A DNA stretch of 45,000 nucleotides from Rhodobacteraceae bacterium KLH11 (GCA_000158135.1 DS999531.1:1529774-1574773), one strand, 5' to 3'; shown: positions 25,299 through 34,044, counted from the stretch's first letter. The notes: generated by a model from the letters alone, not told the origin. Made by a program: numbers and translations.

Positions 25299-25333
25299 GA
25301 AAAAAAAGAAACCCGCCAGATTTTGGCGGGTTT
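25299..25333 (-). terminator. Rho-independent terminator of the aminotransferase gene
   Basis: A 10-bp stem AAACCCGCCA (25309-25318) / TGGCGGGTTT (25324-25333) with a 5-base loop. On the minus strand it is followed by a run of T (the A-run at 25299-25307). It lies 28 bases after the tpa stop codon. Confidence 0.9.
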
Positions 25334-25361
25334 CCTGAAAGTTGGATTTTATGAGGTTCGA

Positions 25362-26753
25362 TTATCCGAAGACCCGGCCCAGAGCGCCGTCCACAGCGTC
25401 GGTGATCTGGTCGATATCATCGGCTGTCGCGATCAATGCGGGCGAGAAGCACAGCGTGTTGTTGCGGCCGGGAACCGAGCGGTTGGTGACGCCGATGATC
25501 ACGCCCTGCGCCATGCAATCGGCCACCACCGCCTGCGCCAGTTTCTCATCCACAGGCTCTTTACTGCTGCGATCTGCGACCAGTTCGGCCCCCAGGAACA
25601 GGCCCTTGCCGCGCACGTCGCCGATAACTTTATGCTTCTCCATCAGCGCCTGCAGGTTGCCCATCATCCGGTCACCCATATCGCCACAGTTCTGCAGCAG
25701 GTTTTCGTCCTGAATGATCCGCATGTTTTCAATCGCCGCTGCGGGACCTGCGGTGCAGCCGCCAAAGGTCGAGATATCGCGGAAATAGTTCATCGGATCG
25801 TCTGCATCGTCTTTGAACATGTCAAAGATCTCTTCGGTGGTGACCATGCAGGCGATAGCTGCATAGCCCGAGGCAACACCCTTGGCCATGGTCACAAAAT
25901 CAGGTTTCACCCCGTATTGCTGATAGCCGAACCAGGTACCGGTGCGGCCAATACCACAGACAACTTCGTCAATATGCAGCAGCACGTCGTATTTCTTGCA
26001 GATCTCCTGCACGCGCTGCCAATAGCCCTCGGGCGCTTCGATCACGCCGCCGCCTGCGGTTACAGGTTCAAGACACAGGGCACCAACCGTATCAGGACCT
26101 TCGCGCAGGATCACCGCTTCGATCTGGTCTGCAGCCCATTCGCCAAAGTTGTCTTCGGGCGCGCCGTCCAGCTCGTGCTTGCGGTATTCCATGCAATGCG
26201 GCACACGCACGAAATCCGGCGCGAAGGGGCCGTATTGTGCGTTGCGCTCGTCCTGCCCGCCTGCCGACATCGCCGCCAGGGTCGAGCCGTGATAGTCGCG
26301 GTCGCGATACAGGATCTTGGTCTTCTTGCCACCATATTTCTTGTGGGCGATCTGGCGGACCATCTTGAAGGCCTTCTCATTCGCCTCCGAGCCCGAGTTC
26401 ATGTAGTAGACGCGGCTCATGCCCGGCATCTTGTCGATCAGCATCTCGGCAAAGATCGACCCGGGGATCGAGCCCGCGGTATTGGCGAAATAGCACAGTT
26501 TCATCAGCTGGTCATAAACTGCCTTGCAGATGGATTCGCGGCCATAGCCTACGTTCACCGTCCAGACCCCGCCCGAAACAGCATCCAGATGCTCTTTGCC
26601 CTTCTGATCCCAGACGCGCATCCCCTTGCCTTCGACGATGATCCGGGGATCGTTGGTCTCGAACGGCTTATGCTGGATCAGGTGATGCCAGATATGGGCG
26701 CGGTCGGCCTCGACCACGCGGGAAAGATCGTTTTCATTGAACGTGCCGTCCAT
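25362..26753 (-). CDS. tpa: Taurine-pyruvate-type aminotransferase (class III)
   Basis: A 463-residue PLP enzyme of aminotransferase class III. The N-terminus (MDGTFNENDLSRVVEADRAH) and the segment VSGGVWTVNVGYGRES closely recall taurine:pyruvate aminotransferase (EC 2.6.1.77), which makes sulfoacetaldehyde and alanine. PLP-binding residues are Asp262 in HIDEV and the Schiff-base Lys291 in TMAKGVASG, with NSGSEANE at 119-126 for phosphate binding. The ATG at 26753 has AAAGGA 7 bases upstream. No xsc, tauR or tau transporter gene is nearby, so the substrate could also be another omega-amino acid. A clear terminator follows. Confidence 0.75.
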   Translation of the reverse strand: MDGTFNENDLSRVVEADRAHIWHHLIQHKPFETNDPRIIVEGKGMRVWDQKGKEHLDAVSGGVWTVNVGYGRESICKAVYDQLMKLCYFANTAGSIPGSIFAEMLIDKMPGMSRVYYMNSGSEANEKAFKMVRQIAHKKYGGKKTKILYRDRDYHGSTLAAMSAGGQDERNAQYGPFAPDFVRVPHCMEYRKHELDGAPEDNFGEWAADQIEAVILREGPDTVGALCLEPVTAGGGVIEAPEGYWQRVQEICKKYDVLLHIDEVVCGIGRTGTWFGYQQYGVKPDFVTMAKGVASGYAAIACMVTTEEIFDMFKDDADDPMNYFRDISTFGGCTAGPAAAIENMRIIQDENLLQNCGDMGDRMMGNLQALMEKHKVIGDVRGKGLFLGAELVADRSSKEPVDEKLAQAVVADCMAQGVIIGVTNRSVPGRNNTLCFSPALIATADDIDQITDAVDGALGRVFG

Positions 26754-26972
26754 GACATGTCCTTTCAAAGTAAGGCGCGCGGGAATCACACTATTCCGGC
26801 GGGCGCAGAGTGACGTGATGCAGCAGATCAACGCGAATGAGGCGCGCGAAGTAGGGCCAGATTAGCGCTTAGGATATCTCCAGTGTAGCACAATCGCGTA
26901 TTAATACGGGTTTGTGTTGATGTAACCTTTGTGCTCAATACCCCAATCTGTCGTGTTTGAGAGGATCGCTGG

Positions 26973-28601
26973 ATGACAACCGCCACCATGTATCAGCAGC
27001 ATCTGGACAAAACCCCTGCGAATTTCACGCCCCTGTCCCCGCTCAGCTATATCGAGCGGACGGCGGCGATCTATCCGGATTATCCATCAGTGGTTTACGG
27101 CGAGCGCCGTTATACCTGGGCAGACACTTATGCGCGCTGCCGCCGTCTGGCCAGTGCATTGGTCCGGCGCGGTGTGGGCGCGGGCGATACCGTGTCGATC
27201 ATCGCCGCCAATATCCCCGCGCTTTATGAGGCGCATTTCGGCGTGCCCATGGCAGGCGCTGTTCTCAATGCAATCAACACACGGCTGGATGCGCCGATCA
27301 TCACCTTCATCCTTAACCATGCCGAGGCGAAGGTGCTGCTGGTCGACCCCGAGTTCTCGGGCGTGGTGAAACAGGCGCTGGCTCAGGTGGACCACGATGT
27401 ACTGGTGATCGATATCGAAGATCCCGATTTTGACGGCGGTGAGCGGTTGGCGGACCTGACATATGAGGCCCTGCTGGCCGAGGGCGATCCCGAATTCAAC
27501 TGGTCTCTGCCCGGTGATGAATGGGATGCGATCACGCTGAATTACACATCGGGCACGACCGGCAATCCCAAAGGGGTGGTCTATCACCATCGGGGGGCTG
27601 CGCTGAACGCAACCTCGAACATCCTCACATGGGGCATGCCGCAGCATTCGATCTATCTGTGGACGCTGCCGATGTTCCACTGCAACGGCTGGTGCTTTCC
27701 CTGGACCATGGCGGCCAATGCGGGCACATCCGTGTGCCTGCGGGCGGTGCGGGATGTGCCGATCTATCGCGCGTTCCGCGACGAGGGCGTGACCCATTTC
27801 TGCGGTGCTCCCATCGTGCTGAACATGCTGGCCAACGCGCCGGATCACCTCAGGGATTTCAGCCAGCAGATCAAGGTAATGACCGCCGGTGCCCCGCCCC
27901 CTGCCAAAGTGATCGAAGCGATGGAGGGGATGGGGATCGAGGTCACCCATGTCTACGGCCTGACCGAGACCTATGGCCCGTCCGTCGTCTGCGCGTGGAA
28001 AGACGAATGGAACGAACAAGACCCCGAAGACCGCGCCGCGCTGAAGATACGCCAGGGGGTGAAATATGTGGCCCTGTCCGGCCTGATGGTGGCCGACCCC
28101 AAGACATTGCAGCCTGTGCCAGCAGATGGCGAAACCATGGGCGAGATCTTCATGCAGGGCAACATCGTCATGAAAGGTTATCTGAAAAACCCCGACGCGA
28201 CGGACAAGGCCTTCAATGGCGGTTGGTTCGCCTCGGGCGATCTGGGTGTCATGCACCCCGATGGCTATATCGCGCTGAAAGACCGATCCAAGGACATCAT
28301 CATTTCCGGCGGCGAAAACATATCATCGGTCGAGGTTGAGGATATCCTCTATAAACACCCCGCCGTGATGGAGGCCGCGGTGGTCGCCCGTCCCGACGAA
28401 AAATGGGGCGAAACCCCATGCGCCTTTGTTGAACTGAAACCGCAGGCCGAAGCCAGCGCAGATGAGATCATCGCGTTTTGTCGCGATAACATGGCCCATT
28501 TCAAAGCCCCCAAGACGGTTGTCTTCGGTGCGTTGCCCAAAACCTCAACCGGCAAAATCCAGAAGTTCAAACTCCGCGATCAGGCCCGCGATCTGACATA
28601 A
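26973..28601 (+). CDS. Acyl-CoA synthetase (AMP-forming)
   Basis: A 542-residue ANL-superfamily ligase that activates a carboxylic acid to its CoA thioester through an acyl-adenylate. The P-loop-like A3 motif YTSGTTGNPKG is at 191-201, the A5 motif YGLTETYGP at 328-336, a GWFASGDLG motif follows, and the catalytic Lys528 sits in KTSTGKIQKF. Overall it resembles the medium/long-chain and plant acyl-activating-enzyme branch, to which roseobacter methylmercaptopropionyl-CoA ligases also belong; the substrate cannot be fixed from sequence. It is divergent from tpa with 219 bases between and has no operon partner. Confidence 0.85.
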   Translation: MTTATMYQQHLDKTPANFTPLSPLSYIERTAAIYPDYPSVVYGERRYTWADTYARCRRLASALVRRGVGAGDTVSIIAANIPALYEAHFGVPMAGAVLNAINTRLDAPIITFILNHAEAKVLLVDPEFSGVVKQALAQVDHDVLVIDIEDPDFDGGERLADLTYEALLAEGDPEFNWSLPGDEWDAITLNYTSGTTGNPKGVVYHHRGAALNATSNILTWGMPQHSIYLWTLPMFHCNGWCFPWTMAANAGTSVCLRAVRDVPIYRAFRDEGVTHFCGAPIVLNMLANAPDHLRDFSQQIKVMTAGAPPPAKVIEAMEGMGIEVTHVYGLTETYGPSVVCAWKDEWNEQDPEDRAALKIRQGVKYVALSGLMVADPKTLQPVPADGETMGEIFMQGNIVMKGYLKNPDATDKAFNGGWFASGDLGVMHPDGYIALKDRSKDIIISGGENISSVEVEDILYKHPAVMEAAVVARPDEKWGETPCAFVELKPQAEASADEIIAFCRDNMAHFKAPKTVVFGALPKTSTGKIQKFKLRDQARDLT

Positions 28602-28630
28602 GACCACCCCTCAGGCGTACTCTGCCCCTG

Positions 28631-28692
28631 CTTCTTCTGTTTAAAAATACCTCGGGGGAGGCGCAGCCTGCTGCGACGGGGGCAGAGCCCCC
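28631..28692. repeat. Roseobacter-type intergenic repeat with hairpin
   Basis: The block CTTCTTCTGTTTAAAAATAC then CTCGGGGGAGG resembles, in the other orientation, the block at 32747-32779. It is followed by GGGGGC-AGA-GCCCCC (28678-28692), a strong 6-bp hairpin without T-run. Such blocks recur between genes in Rhodobacteraceae genomes. It may end transcription of the acyl-CoA synthetase gene. Confidence 0.5.
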
Positions 28693-28733
28693 TCTGACCC
28701 GTCAAAATACCAATACCAAAGACTTGAATCGCA

Positions 28734-29066
28734 TCAGTCAAAAATCGACAGATCAAGCTCCAGCATCTCGCCCATCCAGATCGCGCGATCCCGGTGGTCT
28801 GCCAGATGGTCGCCGGTTTCGGGATGGGTGAACACCGTCAGTTCCTGCCGGTTCAGCATCAGCCACGGGATGACCTGATCGAAAGCGTCTGCGGGAAAGC
28901 CCAATTGGCAACTCCAGCGCGGGTGCGGGCCGACATTGCGGGCATGCAGCCGCCCCATCACGATCGCGGGAAACCGTCGCGCGGCCTCTTCACAAACCTG
29001 TTGGGCCGTATCTTGCGTGTCAGCATCGAAATAGACATGGGCGTGATAGCCGGTGATCTCTGACAT
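28734..29066 (-). CDS. DOPA 4,5-dioxygenase family protein
   Basis: A 110-residue protein of the small DOPA-dioxygenase-like family. Typical features are the start EITGYHAHVYFDADTQDTAQ, HARNVGPHPRWSCQLGF, and the end FTHPETGDHLADHRDRAIWM. The His residues (H8, H10 and those in the GPHP, FTHP and DHLADH segments) are candidate metal ligands. The start at 29066 is chosen for the GAGG 8 bases upstream. It is the last gene of the homogentisate cluster, 85 bases after maiA, which hints at a role in aromatic ring metabolism. The true substrate is unknown. Confidence 0.8.
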   Translation of the reverse strand: MSEITGYHAHVYFDADTQDTAQQVCEEAARRFPAIVMGRLHARNVGPHPRWSCQLGFPADAFDQVIPWLMLNRQELTVFTHPETGDHLADHRDRAIWMGEMLELDLSIFD

Positions 29067-29151
29067 GGAAACCTCGTTCATCAAACGTGCCGATCCTAGC
29101 GCGGGTGTCTTTGCTTTCCTACGCGCACCTCCACACAGGCCCTGTGCGATC

Positions 29152-29790
29152 TCAGGTCGGCGCGTGCAAATCCGGATGGGCTGCGACAAAGGCAGGATGC
29201 CGGGCGCAAGCAGTCTCGACCGATTGCAAACGCGGCAGATCCGACAGGTCAACCTGCCAGCGCCGCGCATTGTAAAGCTGCGGGATCAGGCAGATATCTG
29301 CCAGCGCCGGGGTTTCACCGGTGCAGAACGGGCGCTGGTCGAAACCGGCCAGCAGAGCCTCAAACGCCAGCAGGCCGGGCCGGATGAAATGGCGCATCCA
29401 GTCACCAGGCATATCGCTTGCGCCGTCACTCAGGGCCGTCGTATGGCGGGCGACCGACAGATTGCAGACCGGATGTACATCCACCGCGATACTATGGGCC
29501 AGAGCCCGCGCCGCTGCCCGTGCAGCAGGGTTCGGCGGCAGCAGGCCAAGCTCGCGGGTTTCGTCCAGATATTCAAGTATGGCCAGCGATTGCGTCAGCC
29601 GCACCCCGTCGATGTCCAGCACCGGCACAAGGCCTTGCGGATTGCGCGCCAGATGCTCCGGCGCGCGATGCGCCCCGTTCACCAGATCGATCACGATGGG
29701 CTGATAACGAATCCCGGCCAGGTTCAGCGCGATCCGTACCCGGTAACTGGCCGAGGATCGCCAATAGTCGAACAGGATGGCGTCGGACAT
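29152..29790 (-). CDS. maiA: Maleylacetoacetate isomerase (zeta-class GST)
   Basis: A 212-residue glutathione transferase that isomerises maleylacetoacetate to fumarylacetoacetate (EC 5.2.1.2). The zeta-class signature SSASYRVRIALNLAG is at residues 12-26, with the catalytic Ser12/Ser13 pair and the glutathione-contact QGLVPVL motif near 52-58. The C-terminal helical domain has TGETPALADICLIPQLYNAR, which fits the zeta class. It acts between homogentisate dioxygenase and fumarylacetoacetase, both in this cluster. It starts 14 bases after the small DUF2783 gene. Confidence 0.92.
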   Translation of the reverse strand: MSDAILFDYWRSSASYRVRIALNLAGIRYQPIVIDLVNGAHRAPEHLARNPQGLVPVLDIDGVRLTQSLAILEYLDETRELGLLPPNPAARAAARALAHSIAVDVHPVCNLSVARHTTALSDGASDMPGDWMRHFIRPGLLAFEALLAGFDQRPFCTGETPALADICLIPQLYNARRWQVDLSDLPRLQSVETACARHPAFVAAHPDLHAPT

Positions 29791-29804
29791 ATGCAGGCCG
29801 AACT

Positions 29805-30002
29805 CTATTCGGGTTTCAACGCTGCCGCATCCAGCGCCTGTTTCAGGATGGCGTTGTCACCGATGTGGTTGGCCAGCACCAGCACCAGCCGCGCGTTCAG
29901 CGCATCGCTGTCGGATTTCTCCAACCCTTCATGTGCTGCCAGCAGGTCGGCATAGAAATCATCGGCATGGGTCAGATTGGGTGACAGGATCAGATCGCTC
30001 AT
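29805..30002 (-). CDS. DUF2783 small protein (possible hydroxylase coupling protein)
   Basis: A 65-residue protein, all helical and acidic (MSDLILSPNLTHADDFYADL then LARLVLVLANHIGDNAILKQ-like helices). I recognise it as the DUF2783 type that accompanies FAD-dependent aromatic hydroxylases. It starts only 5 bases after the hydroxylase stop codon. In Pseudomonas putida U, 3-hydroxyphenylacetate 6-hydroxylase consists of a large flavoprotein MhaA and a very small coupling protein MhaB that together make homogentisate; this gene is in the position and size class of mhaB. Equivalence is inferred, not shown. Confidence 0.7.
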   Translation of the reverse strand: MSDLILSPNLTHADDFYADLLAAHEGLEKSDSDALNARLVLVLANHIGDNAILKQALDAAALKPE

Positions 30003-30007
30003 ATCGC

Positions 30008-31618
30008 TTACTCCTTGCCCGTGGCACGACGCATCGCGTGCCGGAATGCATTTTCCTCATAAGTGTCACGCCGCGCGGCCACGTGCTGATCCGGTCGGAT
30101 CAGATAAACCGCGCCGGGCGCATCGCCCAGATAGCGGCGTTTCAATGTCAGTGACGGATCATCCCTGACCGACAGCGCAAGGCGTTTGACTCTGATGCCG
30201 TCGACCTCGATCTCGTCCGGTGCATCCGTATCGATGGTCAGCAAAGTGAAGTGGCCCGCCAGTTTCGGCAACAGGAAGGCATCGCCCAAAGGCGCATCCG
30301 GGCAGGACGCCCCCGGCCGGGTCTGCGCGGGACCATCCAGCGCATCTGCTGAGTTCAGGGGCGAGGCATCATAGACGCAAGGCACGCTCAACCGGCCGGA
30401 ATTCACCATCGGGCGGGCAAAATCGTAATGCTCGCTCAGGTCCAGCACCGCATCCCTCAAGATACGCGACATCGGCGATTTCGGCGTGATGAAATCAGTC
30501 GAGCGGGTGGAGTTCAGAATGTTCTCATCCGCGCCGTGGATACGTTCGGCATCATAGCTGTCGAGCAACGCCTCGGGCACCTTACCCTCAATCACCAGCT
30601 TCAGCTTCCAGCACAGGTTATCGGTATCCTGCAGGCCCGAATTGGCCCCGCGGGCACCAAACGGGCTGACCTGATGGGCGCTGTCTCCGGCAAAGATCAC
30701 ACGGCCATGGCGGAACTGCTCCATGCGGCGGCACTGGAAGGTATAGATGCTGACCCATTCCAGTTCGAACTGCACATCCTCGCCCAGCATCGCCCTGAGG
30801 CGCGGGATGACGTTCTCGGGGCGCTTTTCACGCTCTTTGTCGATATCCCAGCCCAGTTGCAGATCGATGCGCCAGACGCCATCGGGCTGTTTGTGCAGCA
30901 GTGCTGACTGCCCCCTGTTGAAAGGTGGATCGAACCAGAACCAGCGCTCCGAGGGGAAATCGGCCTCCATCACCACATCGGCGATCAGGAAGTTATCCTC
31001 AAACACGCGGCCCACGAAATCCTTGCCCAGCATCGACCGCACAGGCGAGCCCGCGCCATCGCAGGCGATGACCCAATCTGCCTCGATCGTATAGGAGCCC
31101 TCGGGCGTCTCGACCTCAAGCCTGACGTGATCGGGGTGCGTGCCGACGGCCTCGACCTTGTTGCGGCCCCGGATTTCGATGGGCGCGCCCTGTTCCTGCA
31201 GATCGCGGACCCGTTCGACAAGATTTTGTTCGAAGTAATATTGTTGCAGGTTGATGAAGGCCGGGCGCTGGTCGCCGTTGCCCGGTTGCAGGTCGAACTC
31301 ATAGACCTGACGGTCATCGAAGAACACTTTCCCCTTGTTCCACAGAACACCCTTATCCACCATCGGCTGGCCGCATCCCAGCCGGTCGAGGATTTCCAGC
31401 GGGCGTTTGGCGAAACAGATCGCCCGGCTGCCAAAGCTGACCTTGTCATTGTCGTCGAGCACCAGAACCTCGACGCCTTGCTGGGCAAGATCGATGGCTG
31501 CCGCCAGCCCGACCGGTCCCGCACCCACTATGATCACCTTGTGGCGCACGGGAACCGGCGCCTCCTGATCCGGGCTGCGTTTGTAGCCATAGAGTGGAAC
31601 TTCGAAAATCTTGTTCAT
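30008..31618 (-). CDS. FAD-dependent aromatic hydroxylase (MhaA/MhpA type)
   Basis: A 536-residue class A flavoprotein monooxygenase. The dinucleotide-binding motif VGAGPVG is at 31-37, the DG motif CDGAGSPVR at 187-195, and the second FAD motif GDSAHQVSPFGARGANSGLQ at 311-330. This fold hydroxylates phenolic rings with NAD(P)H and O2. In the homogentisate cluster it could turn a hydroxyphenylacetate into homogentisate, as MhaA does; 3-(3-hydroxyphenyl)propionate hydroxylase (MhpA) is the other close family. The ATG at 31618 has GAGGAG 8 bases upstream. The DUF2783 gene follows after 5 bases. Confidence 0.8.
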   Translation of the reverse strand: MNKIFEVPLYGYKRSPDQEAPVPVRHKVIIVGAGPVGLAAAIDLAQQGVEVLVLDDNDKVSFGSRAICFAKRPLEILDRLGCGQPMVDKGVLWNKGKVFFDDRQVYEFDLQPGNGDQRPAFINLQQYYFEQNLVERVRDLQEQGAPIEIRGRNKVEAVGTHPDHVRLEVETPEGSYTIEADWVIACDGAGSPVRSMLGKDFVGRVFEDNFLIADVVMEADFPSERWFWFDPPFNRGQSALLHKQPDGVWRIDLQLGWDIDKEREKRPENVIPRLRAMLGEDVQFELEWVSIYTFQCRRMEQFRHGRVIFAGDSAHQVSPFGARGANSGLQDTDNLCWKLKLVIEGKVPEALLDSYDAERIHGADENILNSTRSTDFITPKSPMSRILRDAVLDLSEHYDFARPMVNSGRLSVPCVYDASPLNSADALDGPAQTRPGASCPDAPLGDAFLLPKLAGHFTLLTIDTDAPDEIEVDGIRVKRLALSVRDDPSLTLKRRYLGDAPGAVYLIRPDQHVAARRDTYEENAFRHAMRRATGKE

Positions 31619-31752
31619 GGGTTCTCTCCTCAATGTCTGTGGGCAGATCGCGCGCAGCCCCGGTGCCGCTGGCAGATACGAGCGGCGCTGTGGGATCATC
31701 CCATTGCTTCCGGTCTGGCGACACGATCTGGATCAAAACCAGCTATATTTTC

Positions 31753-32703
31753 CTAACCCTGCAGCTGCGCCCACATCTCAAGGTCGCGCTTGTCGGTCCA
31801 GATGCGGGGGTGCCAGATACCGCGCGCCTCATCATAGGCGCGGCTGACATTGAAGGGCAGGCAGTGTTCGTAGATTGCGTAATCCCTGAACTTGGGATCA
31901 CAGGCGTCGCGAACAGCATCCCACGCCTGTTTCAGGCTGCCGCCTTTCATGGCCACCTTCTTGGCAGGCTCATAGGTTGAAGTGACAAAGTCGCGTGTGC
32001 TTTCGATGGCCCGTTCAACGGCCTCTTTGCCGATCAGTGCGCTGCCCCGGCCCGGTGCGATCGCATCAACATCATAGGCCTTGATATTGTCCAGCGTCTG
32101 GCCCCAATCGGCAAAATAGCCGTCGCCGCAATAGCAGGCCGAGTGATCCTCGACGATATCGCCGGTGAACATCACGTTCTGGTCGGGCACATGGATCACT
32201 GCGTCGCCTGCCGTATGGGCGCGGCCGATCTGTTTGATATCGACCCGGCGATTGCCCAGATAGACCGTCATGCTGTCGCTGAAGGTTGTCGTGGGATAGG
32301 TCAGGCCCGGAATGCTTTCATGCCCTTCGAAGAGGCGCGGGAAGCGCTGGAATTCGCTGTCCCAGTCTTCCTGACCGCGCTCGACCACCATGGCGCGGGC
32401 GGTGTCGGACATGATGATCTGGTCGGCGTCATACGCCGACGCCCCCAGAACCCGCACCGCGTGGTAATGGGTCAGCACAACATGACTGATCGGTTTGTCG
32501 GTAACTTCGCGCACCTTTTCGATGACCTTGCCGGCCAGACGTGGGGTTGCCTGTGCCTCGACGATCATCACGCTGTCATCTCCGATGATAACACCCGAGT
32601 TCGGATCGCCCTCGGCGGTGAAGGCCCAGAGCCCTTCGCCAATTTCATCAAAGGTGATCGTCTTCTCTGTCAAGTCGCCTTGGGATGCGAATGCCTTGGC
32701 CAT
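31753..32703 (-). CDS. MBL-fold metallo-hydrolase with altered metal motif
   Basis: A 316-residue metallo-beta-lactamase-fold protein. The usual H-x-H-x-D-H metal motif reads HYHAVRV (79-85), so the two His are kept but the Asp and third His are replaced by Val and Arg. Later ligand segments are present: GRAHTAGD, FTGDIVEDH and GRGSALIG. It may bind one metal only or use other residues. Its place between fahA and the hydroxylase suggests hydrolysis of a thioester, lactone or other intermediate of aromatic breakdown, but the reaction is unknown. GGAGA precedes the ATG. Confidence 0.8.
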   Translation of the reverse strand: MAKAFASQGDLTEKTITFDEIGEGLWAFTAEGDPNSGVIIGDDSVMIVEAQATPRLAGKVIEKVREVTDKPISHVVLTHYHAVRVLGASAYDADQIIMSDTARAMVVERGQEDWDSEFQRFPRLFEGHESIPGLTYPTTTFSDSMTVYLGNRRVDIKQIGRAHTAGDAVIHVPDQNVMFTGDIVEDHSACYCGDGYFADWGQTLDNIKAYDVDAIAPGRGSALIGKEAVERAIESTRDFVTSTYEPAKKVAMKGGSLKQAWDAVRDACDPKFRDYAIYEHCLPFNVSRAYDEARGIWHPRIWTDKRDLEMWAQLQG

Positions 32704-32746
32704 GTGTTGTCTCCTTTATGCGGTGCGCAGGAGGTGGGGTAGGGTG

Positions 32747-32779
32747 CCTCCGGCGGGAGTATTTGGGAAAAGATGAAGA
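32747..32779. repeat. Roseobacter-type intergenic repeat
   Basis: CCTCCGGCGGGAGTATTTGG followed by GAAAAGATGAAG is a short block that recurs between genes in Rhodobacteraceae. It lies between fahA and the MBL gene and is the reverse-oriented relative of the one at 28631. Confidence 0.5.
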
Positions 32780-32787
32780 TCGGGGCT

Positions 32788-34044
32788 TCATGTTTCGTAT
32801 GGGTTTGCAAGAGCAGGGAGCACGGTGCCCACGCAATCACCGAAGCCGATCGTGTAGCCATCGCCTCTGGCCGTGCCTTTCAGGGTCAGCGTGTCGCCAT
32901 CTTCGATGAAGCTGCGGGTTTCGCCCGTGTCCAGCGTCAGCGGTTCTTTTCCGCCCCAGCTGAGTTCCAGCAGCGATCCGCGTTCCGGTTTGGTCGGGCC
33001 CGAGATCGTGCCGGATCCCAGCAGATCGCCGGTGTTCATGGGGCAGCCCGAGGTGGAGTGATGCGCCAGTTGTTGCGCCGCCGAGTAGTACATCTGGTTG
33101 TAGTTGGTGTTGGCGATGGTCGTTGCCGTCTGGCTTTCGGGGGCCATCGTGACTGACAGGTCGATGTCATAGAGCATCGGGCCGCAATCTTTCAGATGGT
33201 CCAGCAGTTCGACCACGCGCGCGGGCGTGTCGCAGCGGAAGGGTTCCAGCGCTGCCTTTGTCACGATCCACGGACTGACCGAGGTCGCGGTGGCCTTGGC
33301 CTGAAACGGCCCGAGCGGCTGGTATTCCCATGCCTGAATATCGCGCGCGGACCAGTCGTTCAGCAGGACATAGCCAAAGATATGGTCATCCGCCTGCTGT
33401 ACCGAAATTGGCCCGTCTGACGGCGTACCAACGATCGCACCCATTTCCAGCTCAATGTCGAACCGGAGTGACGGAGCAAAGCGCGGGGCATCATCGTTCG
33501 GGCCTTTCAGCTGCCCCCATGGGCGGCGGATATCGGTGCCTGAAACCACCACAGATGAAGCCCGCCCGTTATATCCGATGGGGATGTGAAGCCAGTTGGG
33601 GGGCAATGCGTTCTCTGCCCCCCGGAACATGGTGCCGACGTTCTGGGCGTGGTGCCGGCCTGCATAAAAGTCAGTGTATTCACTGACGGCAAAGGGCATA
33701 TGCATCTGGGCCTCGCTCTGCGGGACCAGCAGGTTTTCGACCTTGTGCCGCGCGTCTGTGCCTTCGGCCAGAAGCGTGGTCAGGCGGTTGCGCAGGGCGG
33801 CCCAGACGGCCGGGCCCTCCTCCATCAACGGGTTCCAGAAGGGCAGATCAAACAGTGGCTCATCCGATAGCGCGACCAGACCGTCGGCCTCGGCGGCGGT
33901 AATGTCGAAAATCATGTCACCGATGGCCACGCCGCAGCGGGGCTCGGTGTTTTTGGTCGAGAAGACGCCGTAGGGCAGGTTGTTCAGCGGAAAGGGGTGA
34001 TCGGCGGAATTGGCCGACGCCACCCAGGATTTCTTCAAAGGCAT
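32788..34044 (-). CDS. fahA: Fumarylacetoacetase
   Basis: A 418-residue enzyme that cleaves fumarylacetoacetate to fumarate and acetoacetate (EC 3.7.1.2), the last step of homogentisate breakdown. The N-terminal FAH domain and the catalytic FAH fold are both present. By comparison with the human enzyme the metal ligands are Asp125 (DFYAGRHH), Glu198 and Glu200 (FDIELEMG) and Asp230 (LLNDWSARD), and the catalytic His is His132. The NVGTMFRG and NWLHIPIGYNGRASS blocks are diagnostic. AAGGACACGG precedes the ATG. It lies 26 bases after the lysE-type gene. Confidence 0.95.
   Translation of the reverse strand: MPLKKSWVASANSADHPFPLNNLPYGVFSTKNTEPRCGVAIGDMIFDITAAEADGLVALSDEPLFDLPFWNPLMEEGPAVWAALRNRLTTLLAEGTDARHKVENLLVPQSEAQMHMPFAVSEYTDFYAGRHHAQNVGTMFRGAENALPPNWLHIPIGYNGRASSVVVSGTDIRRPWGQLKGPNDDAPRFAPSLRFDIELEMGAIVGTPSDGPISVQQADDHIFGYVLLNDWSARDIQAWEYQPLGPFQAKATATSVSPWIVTKAALEPFRCDTPARVVELLDHLKDCGPMLYDIDLSVTMAPESQTATTIANTNYNQMYYSAAQQLAHHSTSGCPMNTGDLLGSGTISGPTKPERGSLLELSWGGKEPLTLDTGETRSFIEDGDTLTLKGTARGDGYTIGFGDCVGTVLPALANPYET

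Noticed and set aside
25323..26813. Plus-strand ORF of 496 codons opposite the aminotransferase
   Set aside because: High-GC antisense frame; the minus strand carries all class III aminotransferase motifs, an RBS and a terminator.
27087..28256. Minus-strand ORF of 389 codons opposite the acyl-CoA synthetase
   Set aside because: Antisense shadow; the His/Gly/Arg-rich translation has no domain.
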